Part shown: piece by piece, positions 18,243 to 29,104 of the stretch
Layout of the letters: the number at the start of each line of letters is the position of its first letter
Position numbering within the stretch: position 1 is the first letter of the stretch
Source of the DNA: Pseudomonas putida
GTDB lineage: Bacteria; Pseudomonadota; Gammaproteobacteria; Pseudomonadales; Pseudomonadaceae
Length of the DNA stretch: 64,000 nt
NCBI RefSeq assembly: GCF_001636055.1
Contig: NZ_CP011789.1
Span: forward strand, 2,170,001-2,234,000
Reading direction: 5' to 3'
The notes under the pieces: model-generated
What the model was told of the DNA's origin: nothing
What the model saw: only the letters and a program-made list of their open reading frames with translations
Database searches by the model: none
Position numbers and translations under genes: made by a program

Positions 18243-19133
18243 TCATGCACCTTCGGCCAGGCGTTCCCTCCTTGGCGGTGGCTCGGCAGACAGGCGGCTG
18301 GACAGCACGATGGCAAAGATGATCAGCGCCCCGCCAGCGAGCATGCGCAGGGTGGGCGTCTCGGCGAACACCATCCAGGCCACGGCGATACCGTAGACCG
18401 GTTCCATGCCGAACACCACCGAGGCGGTGCGGGCCTTGATCACTGCCAGGCTGGCGACGAACAGGCTGTGCGCCACCCCGGTGCAGAAGATGCCGAGCAG
18501 GGCGATCCAGAGCCAGTCCATGGGCTTCACCGCGCCGAGCCCCGGCAAGGCGAAGGGCAGGAGGCACACACCGACCACCAGGTTCTGGCACAGCGCAGCC
18601 TGTACCGCAGGCACGCGGCCGGAGCCGGCTCGATTGGTCAGCGACAGCAGCGAGAACAGCAGGCCCGAAAGCAAGGCCCAGAGCAGGCCGCCCGTGGCCT
18701 CGCTGGCCAGGTTGAACGCCGGGGTGACCAGCACCAGGCCGATGCTTACCAGCAGTACCAGCAGGGCTTCGTTGCGACGGATGCGCTCGCGGAACAGCAC
18801 GCCTTCGAGGATCACGGTGAACGCTGGAAAGCTGGCAAAGCCGAGGGTAGCGATGGCAACGCCGCCGACACGCACGGCGATGAAGAAGCTCACCCAGTGC
18901 CCGGCCAGCAATATGCCGCCAAGCAGCAGGCGCCCCAGGTCCTGGGCCCTGAGTCGCTGCCAGCCCTTGCGGGCGAGGCCGGCGAACAGGGCCAGGGCCA
19001 GCACCGCGAAGAGTGCGCGGCCAAAGACGATGATCGAGGGCGTGGCACTGGCGGCCAGTTTGCCGAAGACGCCGGTGAGGCCGAAGAACAGCGCGCCGAT
19101 GTGCAGGGCGCCGAGGGCAGTACGGTGGTTCAT
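18243..19133 (-). CDS. EamA/DMT-family inner-membrane transporter
   Basis: A 296-residue integral membrane protein with about ten hydrophobic helices in two EamA halves, the second carrying the typical LGIFCTGVAHSLFVASL and VFGMEPVYGIAVAWMVF motifs. Members export small metabolites such as amino acids or purines; the substrate cannot be predicted. It is a single gene, convergent with the SelW-like gene and with its own 114-bp upstream region shared with the 3' end of the AraC gene. Confidence 0.9.
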   Translation of the reverse strand: MNHRTALGALHIGALFFGLTGVFGKLAASATPSIIVFGRALFAVLALALFAGLARKGWQRLRAQDLGRLLLGGILLAGHWVSFFIAVRVGGVAIATLGFASFPAFTVILEGVLFRERIRRNEALLVLLVSIGLVLVTPAFNLASEATGGLLWALLSGLLFSLLSLTNRAGSGRVPAVQAALCQNLVVGVCLLPFALPGLGAVKPMDWLWIALLGIFCTGVAHSLFVASLAVIKARTASVVFGMEPVYGIAVAWMVFAETPTLRMLAGGALIIFAIVLSSRLSAEPPPRRERLAEGA

Positions 19134-19247
19134 GGTGAGTCCTTGCTCGAGATCTTTGCTGGCACTTGCGCGGGTAGACCATACCCACAGGCTGGCACAG
19201 GCACAGTGTAGAGCCGGGGGAAAACAGATTCTGTCGTCATCCTGGCG

Positions 19248-20009
19248 TCAGTTGTCGCCAGACTCTCGTCGCAGCGCCAGCGGCGTAAGGCCGAACGCCC
19301 GCAATATCGCCGCCGAAAACGCACTCTGCGAGCTGTAACCCACCTGTGCGGCGATTTCGCCCATCGGCAGCGAGGTAAGGACGATCAGTTGCCGCGCCTT
19401 GAGCAAACGCCGCTGGCGGATGTAGTCCATCGGTGTCATGCCGCATTCCTCGACGAAGCGTGCGTGCAGGCGAGCACCTGACAAACCGGCCAGCCTTGCC
19501 AGGTCGGCGACTTGCAGAGGGTGTGCGGCATGACGCTCGATATGTGCATCGAAGGCTGCGTAGGGCAGGCGTTTGCTGGGCGTGGTGGGGGCGGCGGCGG
19601 TGTTCAGGCTGGCCAGCAGCAGGAGTGCGCCTTGGCGGCTGATCAGCGGATCGTCCACCGCGCTCGCTGCGAGCCAATCCACCAGTTGCTGCTGGCGGCC
19701 GTCGAGCAGCAGCGCCGCTGGGCGTTCGAGCAGGCGGTGGCTGGCCTCGGCGTGGCCGCCCATCTGCTCGCGCAGCCAATGCTCGCCTGGAATATCCAGC
19801 ACCAGGCAGTGGCTGCCCGCGTCGCTGGCGCAGGTGTGGTGAAAACCGGCGGGGACCACGATGAGCCCCTGGCGGTCGATGCGCGTGCCTCGGCCCTGTA
19901 CTTCGAAATCGAGGTGCCCACGCAGGCCGAACACCAGTTGCGGGTGTTCGTGACTATGGGCGAGCAACTCGTCGCGGTAATGGCGCAGGGACAGGATCGG
20001 ACCGACCAT
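19248..20009 (-). CDS. AraC-family transcriptional regulator with cupin sensor
   Basis: A 253-residue regulator. The start at 20009 is preferred because AAGGA lies seven bases upstream and the protein then begins directly with the cupin fold (HEHPQLVFGLRGHLDFEVQG). The C-terminal third contains two helix-turn-helix motifs: LQVADLARLAGLSGARLHARF and GEIAAQVGYSSQSAFSAA, ending with FGLTPLALRRE. The cupin suggests a small-molecule effector. It is followed by the DMT exporter on the same strand 114 bp away, which makes that exporter a reasonable but unproven target. Confidence 0.9.
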   Translation of the reverse strand: MVGPILSLRHYRDELLAHSHEHPQLVFGLRGHLDFEVQGRGTRIDRQGLIVVPAGFHHTCASDAGSHCLVLDIPGEHWLREQMGGHAEASHRLLERPAALLLDGRQQQLVDWLAASAVDDPLISRQGALLLLASLNTAAAPTTPSKRLPYAAFDAHIERHAAHPLQVADLARLAGLSGARLHARFVEECGMTPMDYIRQRRLLKARQLIVLTSLPMGEIAAQVGYSSQSAFSAAILRAFGLTPLALRRESGDN

Positions 20010-20182
20010 GGGAGCATCCTTGGGGCAGGGGAGCAGTGTATCGCAGTGCCGCGCAGGGGGAGCGGTTTTAGCCGCGAAAGGTAAAAAATGCGCAATCCGC
20101 GCCCGACCACTCGTCACACGACTGCCACCGATCTGTCATGCGCACCTGCCAGTCTCCTGCAAACAGCGCCGGAGGCCGCCCC

Positions 20183-20995
20183 ATGACACATGCCGAACTT
20201 GTCCGTCCGTCACGCAAGCAGCGGGTGCGCACCCTGTGGATCTCCGATGTGCACTTGGGCACCCGGGATTGCCAGGCCGAGCACTTGTCGCAGTTTCTCA
20301 AGGGCTACCAGGCCGACCGCGTCTACCTGGTCGGCGACATCATCGACGGCTGGAAGCTGCGTAGCGGTATCTATTGGCCGCAAGCCCATACCAATGTGAT
20401 TCGTCGCCTGTTGACCATGAGCAAGCGCGGTACCGAGGTGATCTACGTCACCGGTAACCACGACGAGTTCCTGCGCCGTTATTCGAAGCTGATCCTGGGC
20501 AATATCCAACTGGTCGACGAGGCCGAGCACCTTACCGCCGATGGTCGGCGCCTGCTGGTGGTGCACGGTGACCAGTTCGATGTGATCACCCGCTATCACC
20601 GCTGGTTGGCGTTTCTGGGCGACCGTGCCTATGAATTCACCCTGGTGCTCAATCGTTGGCTCAACCATTGGCGTGCCCGCTACGGGTATGGCTACTGGTC
20701 GTTGTCGGCGTACCTCAAGCACAAGGTCAAGGGTGCGGTGAATTTCATCAGCGACTTCGAGGATGCGATTGCCCATGAGTGCACACGCCGGGGGTTCCAG
20801 GGCGTGGTGTGTGGGCATATTCACCACGCCGAGATCCGCAAGGTGGGCGAGGTCGAGTACCTCAACTGCGGAGACTGGGTGGAATCGTGCACGGCGTTGA
20901 TCGAGCACTGGGACGGCCACATCGAACTGTACCGTCTGGCCGATGCCCAGGCGCGGGAGACCGAGCGTCTCGCTGCATTGCGCGCGCCGGCATAG
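20183..20995 (+). CDS. LpxH-like UDP-2,3-diacylglucosamine diphosphatase family metallophosphoesterase
   Basis: A 270-residue calcineurin-like phosphoesterase. The start at 20183 has GGAGG eight bases upstream. The metal-binding motifs are all present: SDVHLG, GDIIDGW, GNHDE, VVHGDQFD and CGHIHHAEI. The family includes the lipid A enzyme LpxH and longer paralogues, often annotated LpxH2, that lack demonstrated LpxH activity in Pseudomonas. At 270 residues with the WPQAHTNVIRRLL segment this belongs to the paralogue group, so its substrate is uncertain. It is divergent from the AraC gene across about 170 bp. Confidence 0.87.
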   Translation: MTHAELVRPSRKQRVRTLWISDVHLGTRDCQAEHLSQFLKGYQADRVYLVGDIIDGWKLRSGIYWPQAHTNVIRRLLTMSKRGTEVIYVTGNHDEFLRRYSKLILGNIQLVDEAEHLTADGRRLLVVHGDQFDVITRYHRWLAFLGDRAYEFTLVLNRWLNHWRARYGYGYWSLSAYLKHKVKGAVNFISDFEDAIAHECTRRGFQGVVCGHIHHAEIRKVGEVEYLNCGDWVESCTALIEHWDGHIELYRLADAQARETERLAALRAPA

Positions 20996-21016
20996 TACGG
21001 CGCGGCCGCAGGCCTC

Positions 21017-21328
21017 TCAAAGACTGATCTTGCCTCGCAAGATATCGCGGAACATCGCGAAATCACCAATCAGGCTATACAGCGGATACGTGAAGGTGGC
21101 CGGTCGGTTCTTCTCGAAAAAGAAGTGTCCGACCCAGGCGAAGCCGTACCCGGCGAACGGTATGGCCAGCAATAGCAGCCAGTTGCCGCTGCCAATGGTG
21201 TAGGCCAGCAGGGCGATGACCAGGCTGGTGCCGACGAAGTGCAGGCGTCGGCAAGTAGGGTTGGCGTGTTCGCCAAGGTAGTAGGGGTAGAACTCGGCAA
21301 AACTGCGAAACTGCGCTGTGCTGTTCAT
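21017..21328 (-). CDS. Mpo1-like (DUF962) membrane protein
   Basis: A 103-residue protein of the Mpo1/YGL010w-like family, of which yeast Mpo1 is a 2-hydroxy fatty-acid dioxygenase. Conserved features are EFYPYYLGEHANPTCRRLHFVGT with its family histidines, two hydrophobic segments (about 32-62), and GHFFFEKNRPATFTYPLYSLIGDF at the end. The start at 21328 has only a weak GGGA; longer upstream frames look like random extension. Whether the bacterial protein oxidises fatty acids is unproven. Confidence 0.88.
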   Translation of the reverse strand: MNSTAQFRSFAEFYPYYLGEHANPTCRRLHFVGTSLVIALLAYTIGSGNWLLLLAIPFAGYGFAWVGHFFFEKNRPATFTYPLYSLIGDFAMFRDILRGKISL

Positions 21329-21482
21329 GGGCTGTGTTCCCGCAGGTGCGTTTTTGTTCAGGATACACGGCGTGGAGCCTGTTTCGAGTCTAGAGTCACC
21401 GGGAGTGGCTACCAGTGACAATTGGCGCCAATTGACTATCCTTTTGATTCACCGCTGGAGCGGTCAGCACAAGAAATCTGTC

Positions 21483-22538
21483 ATGAGTGAAAGAACCACG
21501 TCAGCCAGCTGGGCATCAGGGATCGTCAAGGCGCTCGAGCTGGAAGGGCTCGACTGCCGTGCCATGTTCAAGCAGCTCGGGCTGGATTTCGCCGCCCTGG
21601 ACGATCCGGATGCACGCTTCCCCCAGGACGCCATGACCCGCCTCTGGCAGTTGGCGGTGGAGCTGTCGGGAAACGAGGCCATTGGCCTGAACATGGCGCG
21701 AGTGGTGCGGCCGGCGTCCTTCCACGTGGTCGGCTATGCGCTGATGTCCAGCCGTACGCTGGCCGAAGGTTTCGAGCGGCTGGTGCGTTATCAGCGGATC
21801 ATCGCCGAAAGCTCCGACCTGAGCTTTCGTCTCGGGCCTGAGGGCTATTCGCTGATTCTTACCGTCCACGGTGATCACCTGCCGCCGACCCGGCACAGCT
21901 CGGAAGCCTCGCTGGCCTGCGCGCTGTCGCTGTGCAGCTGGCTCAGTGGTCGTCCGGTACAGCCGCGCCGGGTGCTGATCCAGGGGCCGCAACCCAGGAA
22001 TGTCGAGCCTTATCGGGTCGCGTTCCGCGCGCCACTGGTGTTTGGGGCTCCCCACGATGCGCTGGTGCTCGAGCGAGCCGACATGGAAGCGCCGCTGCCC
22101 ACCGCCAACGAAGCGATGGCAATTCTCCATGACCGTTTTGCGGGCGAATACCTGGCGCGCTTCTCGGAAAGTCGCGTCACCCATCGGGTGCGCCAGACCC
22201 TGTGCCGTATCCTGCCCCAGGGCGAACCCAAGCGCGAAACCGTTGCCCAGGCCTTGCACCTGTCCCAGCGCACGCTGCAGCGGCGCTTGCAGGAGGAAGG
22301 CACCAGTTTCCAGACCCTGCTGGACGACACCCGGCGCGAGCTGGCCGAGCAATACCTGGCGCAGCCAGGCATGACCCTGCTGGAAACCGCTTATCTGCTG
22401 GGCTTTGCCGATCCGAGCAATTTCTACCGGGCCTTCCGCCGCTGGTTCGACGTCACGCCCAGCGAGTACCGCGCGCGCCTGGAGGCGTCAGTGGTCAGTG
22501 ACGCCAGAACGCAGGCATGCACAACACCAGCACCGTGA
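21483..22538 (+). CDS. AraC-family regulator (arabinose-binding-domain-like, OruR type)
   Basis: A 351-residue regulator. Residues about 15-200 match the AraC-binding-like effector domain found in OruR and similar regulators (VVRPASFHVVGYALMSSRTLAEGFERLVRYQRI), and the C-terminal part has two helix-turn-helix motifs, including ETVAQALHLSQRTLQRRL and TLLETAYLLGFADPSNFYRAFRRW. The ATG at 21483 is chosen on homology; a true Shine-Dalgarno is not visible. Its 3' end overlaps the convergent trkH by 44 bp. The effector and regulon are unknown. Confidence 0.9.
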   Translation: MSERTTSASWASGIVKALELEGLDCRAMFKQLGLDFAALDDPDARFPQDAMTRLWQLAVELSGNEAIGLNMARVVRPASFHVVGYALMSSRTLAEGFERLVRYQRIIAESSDLSFRLGPEGYSLILTVHGDHLPPTRHSSEASLACALSLCSWLSGRPVQPRRVLIQGPQPRNVEPYRVAFRAPLVFGAPHDALVLERADMEAPLPTANEAMAILHDRFAGEYLARFSESRVTHRVRQTLCRILPQGEPKRETVAQALHLSQRTLQRRLQEEGTSFQTLLDDTRRELAEQYLAQPGMTLLETAYLLGFADPSNFYRAFRRWFDVTPSEYRARLEASVVSDARTQACTTPAP

Positions 22539-23949
22539 TGATCTCCAGGCGGCCGAGCAGCATGCCGCCGGCGAGAATCCACTTGGCGGCATCCGGCAGG
22601 CTGGCGAAGTTGCCGGCCGGGCCGATCACCTCGCCCAGGCCCGGCCCCACGCCGGAAACGGTACTGGCCGCGCCGGTCAGGGCGGTCATCCAGTCCACAC
22701 CCAGCAGCGACAGCAACAGGGCGATGACGCAGATGGTCACGGCGAAGAAGAACGAGAAGGTCAGGATCGAGCGCACGATTTCTTCGTCGAGGCGGTGACC
22801 ATTGTATTTCTGCTTGATCACTGCGCGCGGGTGGATCAGCTGGTTGAGGCTGGCCTTGAGCAGGATGTACGCGACCTGGAAGCGGAAAATCTTGATGCCA
22901 CCGGCGGTCGAGCCGGAGCAGCCGCCGATGAAGCCGAGATAGAAGAACAGCATCAGCGAGAAGTTGCCCCACAGGCTGTAGTCGCCCAGGGCGAATCCGG
23001 TGGTGGTGACCACCGAGGTGACGTTCAGTGCCACGTGGCGGAAGGCGTCGAGCCAGTGCAGGTCGGTGGTGGCCCAATACCAGGTGCCGAGCACGACCCA
23101 GGTGGCGACCAGCAACCCGAGCAGCCCCTGTACCTGCTGGTCGCGGATCAGCGCCCGGCGATTGCCGCGCAGGGTGGCCACGTAAAGGGTGAAGGGCACG
23201 CTGCCAAGGATCATCACCACCACCGCGACCCAGTGCACCGCAGGAATGTCCCACTTGGCCAGCGACAGGTCGGAGGTGGAGAAACCGCCGGTGGAAATCG
23301 CCGACATGGCGTGGTTGATCGCGTCGAAGGGGCTCATCCCCGCCCACCAGAACGCCAGGCTGCCGAGTACGGTGATGCCGACGTACACCGCGACGATGAA
23401 CTTGGCGACCATATGCGAGCGCGGCATGACCTTTTCCGAACGGTCCGAGGACTCGGTCTGGAACAGGCGCATGCCACCGATGCGCAGCAACGGCAGGATC
23501 GCGACCGCCATGCCGATGAAGCCGATACCGCCGAGCCAGTGCAGCATCGAGCGCCACATGAGGATGCCCGGCGACATGTTGTCCAGGCCGCTGAGCACCG
23601 TGGAGCCGGTGGCGGTGATGCCGGACATGCTTTCGAAGAAGGCGTCGGTGTAGCTGATGTGCTGGGTCAGCAGGAAGGGCAGGGCGGCGAACACGCAGAC
23701 CACCAGCCAACTGCTGACGGTCAGCAGGTACATGTCGCGGGGGCGCAGGTGCACGTGTTCCGGGCGGCCCGGCAGGACCATCGCCAGGCCTGCGATGAAG
23801 GTGATCAGGCTCGACCAGAGGAACGACGGCAGGTCGCCGGTGCGCTCGAAGATCAGCAGGGTCGCCATGGGCACGACCATGCTCACCGCCAGGGTGATCA
23901 GGAAGATGCCGATGATGAAACCAATGATCCTTAAGGTCGGCAACGCCAT
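22495..23949 (-). CDS. trkH: TrkH-family potassium uptake protein
   Basis: A 484-residue polytopic membrane subunit of the Trk K+ uptake system, which works with the cytosolic NAD-binding protein TrkA encoded elsewhere. The four MPM repeats with their selectivity glycines are recognisable, for example FESMSGITATGSTVLSG, MSAISTGGFSTSD, VTSVVTTTGFALGDY and ASTVSGVGPGLGEV. The protein is full length for the family. Start chosen at MALPTLRIIGFIIGIFL because upstream residues are hydrophilic and without family similarity. The gene is single and convergent with the AraC regulator. Confidence 0.95.
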   Translation of the reverse strand: MALPTLRIIGFIIGIFLITLAVSMVVPMATLLIFERTGDLPSFLWSSLITFIAGLAMVLPGRPEHVHLRPRDMYLLTVSSWLVVCVFAALPFLLTQHISYTDAFFESMSGITATGSTVLSGLDNMSPGILMWRSMLHWLGGIGFIGMAVAILPLLRIGGMRLFQTESSDRSEKVMPRSHMVAKFIVAVYVGITVLGSLAFWWAGMSPFDAINHAMSAISTGGFSTSDLSLAKWDIPAVHWVAVVVMILGSVPFTLYVATLRGNRRALIRDQQVQGLLGLLVATWVVLGTWYWATTDLHWLDAFRHVALNVTSVVTTTGFALGDYSLWGNFSLMLFFYLGFIGGCSGSTAGGIKIFRFQVAYILLKASLNQLIHPRAVIKQKYNGHRLDEEIVRSILTFSFFFAVTICVIALLLSLLGVDWMTALTGAASTVSGVGPGLGEVIGPAGNFASLPDAAKWILAGGMLLGRLEIITVLVLCMPAFWRH

Positions 23950-24127
23950 GTGATCTGCTCTGACTCGAAACGGAAAGGGCGCCATTCTACCTGTGGGTCG
24001 CCGGATGTAAACGTGTGCCCGGCGGTGGGGGTGCGGTCTTTTGATCGCGATCGCGGGCAAGTCGACTCCACATGTGCGCGAGGTCCTTTAGAATGACGTC
24101 ACATTTCTTCTGCCAGGAGGGTAGCCG

Positions 24128-24685
24128 ATGGAGGCTCTCGACGCATTGCTCAACCGTGTTTCCGTGCCACGCCTGACTGAACCCGCGCCCAATGCCGCCC
24201 AACGCGAGGGGTTGTTCCAGGCGGCGCTGCGTGCGCCGGACCACGGCCAGCTGCGGCCGTGGCGTTTTCTGACCATCGAAGGGCAGGGGCGCGAGAAGCT
24301 CGGCGAGCTGTTCGCCGAAGCCGTGCAGGCCAAAGGCGATGCCAGCCAGGCGGCACTGGACAAGGCCCGGGCCATGCCGCTGCGCGCGCCCTTGCTGATT
24401 GTGGTCATTGCCCGTCTACAGGATCACTTCAAGGTGCCGAAGTCGGAGCAGCGCCTGGCGGCAGGCTGCGCTGCCCACGGCATTCTGATTGCGGCACATG
24501 CCCAGGGGATCGGCGCGGTGTGGCGCACCGGCGACATGGCGTTCGATGCCCATGTGAACAAAGGCCTGGGCCTGGCCGAGAACGAAGAACTGATCGGTTA
24601 CCTGTACCTGGGCACGCCGATCAATGAGCCGCGTACCCCGCCAGTGCTGGAGACGGCCGAGTTCGTCAGCGCCTGGGGCGAGTGA
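24128..24685 (+). CDS. NAD(P)H nitroreductase, YdjA-like
   Basis: A 185-residue FMN-dependent nitroreductase of the YdjA subgroup. AGGAGG lies eight bases before the ATG. Family signatures include RAPDHGQLRPWRF near the FMN phosphate-binding site, GCAAHGILIAAHAQGIGAVWRTG and GYLYLGTP. The physiological substrate is not known. A TAGAAT -10 candidate (24089-24094) lies upstream. The gene converges on the CpxA-like kinase across a 60-bp gap without a clear hairpin terminator. Confidence 0.93.
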   Translation: MEALDALLNRVSVPRLTEPAPNAAQREGLFQAALRAPDHGQLRPWRFLTIEGQGREKLGELFAEAVQAKGDASQAALDKARAMPLRAPLLIVVIARLQDHFKVPKSEQRLAAGCAAHGILIAAHAQGIGAVWRTGDMAFDAHVNKGLGLAENEELIGYLYLGTPINEPRTPPVLETAEFVSAWGE

Positions 24686-24745
24686 TCGGAGGGGGTGTTG
24701 GGCTGCTGCGCAGCCCAAGCGCGGGCCCAGTCGGCTCTTGCACGT

Positions 24746-26077
24746 TCAAGCCGTTGCCTGGGCCACCGGCAGCTCCAGCCGCGCGACAAAGCCCCCCTGC
24801 GGATGATTCTCCAGCACCAGCGTCCCGCCATGTCGCTCGGCCGCGCGCCGGGCGATCGCCAGGCCAAGCCCGTGGCCCGGCGCGTCCTGCCCCGGCGCGC
24901 GGAAGAACGGCTCACCCAGCTGCGCAAGGTGTTCTGGCGCCACACCGGGGCCGTGGTCGCGCACGCTCAGCAGCAGGTGTTCCTGCTCGCGGCTGGCGCG
25001 AATCTCGATGGGCTGTCCTGCCGGGCTGAAGCGCAGCGCATTGCGCACCAGGTTGTCCACCGCCCGCTCCAGCAAGGTCGGCCAGCCCTGCAGGGTCAGC
25101 CCTGGCTCGGCCTCCAGGCGTACTTCCTGTTCCGGCACGCTGAGCTGGGCATCCTTGCGCACGCTGCCGAGCAGTGCGTTGAGATCGACGGGCTCGGCAT
25201 GCGCCTGCTCGGCATCGACCCTGGCGAGCACCAGGATTTCGCTGATCAGGTCTTCCAGTCGGTCGCACTCGCGGGTCAGGCGCGGCCAGAGGGCCTGGCG
25301 CTGTTCGGGCTCGGCGCGTTCGGCCAGGGCCAGGGCGATGCGCAGGCGCGCCAGCGGCGAGCGCAGTTCGTGGGATACGTCACGGAGCAATTGGCGCTGG
25401 CTGCCGATCAGGCTTTGCAGGCGGGCGCCCATCTTGTTGAAGTCGTTGGCCAGGACGCCGAACTCGTCGCGGCGTACCGCCAGTCGCGCCAGGCTGTTCT
25501 GCTGGTAGCTGGTCTGGCCCAGGTCGTGCACCGCACCGCGCAGGCGGCTGAGAGGGCGGGTGATCGAGAGGGTCACCAGCAAGCTGAACAAGGTCAGCAC
25601 CACCAGGGCGATTCCCAGGGCGCTGAGCGGCCAGATCAGGCTTTCACGGTGCCAGGCCATCAGCTCCGGGTGGGGGATGCGGTAGATCAGCAGGTAGGTT
25701 TCGCCTGTGGCAGGGCTGGTGTACTCCTCGGTGAGGCGGCGCCAGGGCAGGCGCCGCTCGTCGTTGTGCTGGCGTCGCTCGAAATCTTCGGCGCGACGCG
25801 GGAAGGTTCCGGGTACCACGGCATCGCCGCTGTCGTCGAGCACCTGGACGTCGATCTTGTAGCGCTGCTTGCGTCGTTCCAGAAAGCGCTGCGATGCCTC
25901 CAGGCCTTCCTGTTCATAGTGCTGTACCCAGCGGCTGGCCAGGGTGTTCAGGCCCGGGTGGCGGCTGAGAATCCAGGCGTCCTGGTTGAGCATGTGGCCA
26001 AGCAGGATCGACAGGCCCGCAACCAGGGCGATGGCCAGCCAGAAACTGGCCAGGATGCGCCAGAACAATGAACGCAA
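24746..26077 (-). CDS. CpxA/CpxS-like sensor histidine kinase
   Basis: A 443-residue inner-membrane envelope-stress kinase. The likely start is TTG at 26077: GGGAGG lies eight bases upstream, whereas the GTG at 26095 would overlap that ribosome site. Two membrane helices (about 10-30 and 165-188) flank a periplasmic sensor, followed by HAMP, the dimerisation box DVSHELRSPLARL and the ATP-binding boxes FSPAGQPIEI, HGPGV and GHGLGLAI. It lies 69 bp after the Spy/CpxP-like gene in the same direction. In P. aeruginosa the equivalent cluster (PA3204-PA3206) includes the response regulator CpxR; none is visible here. Confidence 0.93.
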   Translation of the reverse strand: MRSLFWRILASFWLAIALVAGLSILLGHMLNQDAWILSRHPGLNTLASRWVQHYEQEGLEASQRFLERRKQRYKIDVQVLDDSGDAVVPGTFPRRAEDFERRQHNDERRLPWRRLTEEYTSPATGETYLLIYRIPHPELMAWHRESLIWPLSALGIALVVLTLFSLLVTLSITRPLSRLRGAVHDLGQTSYQQNSLARLAVRRDEFGVLANDFNKMGARLQSLIGSQRQLLRDVSHELRSPLARLRIALALAERAEPEQRQALWPRLTRECDRLEDLISEILVLARVDAEQAHAEPVDLNALLGSVRKDAQLSVPEQEVRLEAEPGLTLQGWPTLLERAVDNLVRNALRFSPAGQPIEIRASREQEHLLLSVRDHGPGVAPEHLAQLGEPFFRAPGQDAPGHGLGLAIARRAAERHGGTLVLENHPQGGFVARLELPVAQATA

Positions 26078-26146
26078 GACGAGTACCTCCCACACACGAG
26101 AAAGGCCCGGCCCGCATTACCGCGAGCCGGGCACCGGTCGGACAGC

Positions 26147-26563
26147 TTACTGGGCCTTGGCGGCTTTTTCAGCTTTCCAGGCCTGGAACTGCTGCCATTC
26201 AGCCTTGTCTGCCGCGCGTTTGCTCTGCAGTTCGTCGAACTGCTTCTGTTGCTCTGGCTTGAGCAGGGCACGGATCTGGCTCTGGGTCTTGTCGTGACCG
26301 GCCTTGATCTCGTCCTGCATGGCTTTCTGGTCCGCTGCCGGCAGCTTGGCCAGGTAGCGTTCGGTGACGTCGCGGCGCTGCTTCATCTGCTCGCCCATCA
26401 ACTTGCCGATCTGCTGGCGCTGGTCACGGGTCAGGTCAAGCTGCGCGAAAGGCGCGTCACCGCGGTGATGCGGGCCGTCACCGCGTGGGCCGCCGTCTGG
26501 CATGGCCATGGCTACGGTCGGCAGGGCTGCGGCGAACATCAGGGCGATAAGGGTCTTGCGCAT
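26147..26563 (-). CDS. Spy/CpxP-like periplasmic LTXXQ protein
   Basis: A 138-residue periplasmic protein with a signal peptide (MRKTLIALMFAAALPTVAMA). Two LTxxQ-type motifs are present: LDLTRDQRQQ and LKPEQQKQF, within a helical, Gln/Lys/Arg-rich domain like CpxP and Spy. These proteins act as periplasmic chaperones or as dampers of the Cpx sensor. Its position just upstream of the CpxA-like kinase and downstream of a CpxR-type box fits that role. AGGAG precedes the ATG at a suitable distance. Confidence 0.92.
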   Translation of the reverse strand: MRKTLIALMFAAALPTVAMAMPDGGPRGDGPHHRGDAPFAQLDLTRDQRQQIGKLMGEQMKQRRDVTERYLAKLPAADQKAMQDEIKAGHDKTQSQIRALLKPEQQKQFDELQSKRAADKAEWQQFQAWKAEKAAKAQ

Positions 26564-26643
26564 GGTGTTTCTCCTTTCTGAGGCCGGTGGTTACCGGATG
26601 AGCCCAGTCTAGGGAGATCAAGGTCAAGGGCGGTCAGGGCAGG

Positions 26644-26659
26644 GTAAAGGCTGGGTAAA
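26644..26659. promoter_or_regulatory. CpxR-type binding box (GTAAA-N6-GTAAA)
   Basis: Tandem GTAAA pentamers lie at 26644-26648 and 26655-26659, matching the CpxR consensus of two GTAAA boxes with a short spacer. The site is 80 bp upstream of the Spy/CpxP-like start, the expected target of CpxR. A possible plus-strand -10 (TACACT, 26674-26679) lies next to it. Confidence 0.6.
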
Positions 26660-26721
26660 GACGGTCATGGCGCTACACTGTGACCCGACTTGCCGTGGAG
26701 CTCTTGCCGTGACCTTCAGCC

Positions 26722-29008
<2,287 letters not shown>

Positions 29009-29104
29009 TCAGGCGTACCTGCCATGGTAACAGTTGGCAGCGCGCTTGTTGCACCGCAGGCATTGGCGGACAATGCCGGTTTTTGTGTGTGCAGGTGGCA
29101 GGCG

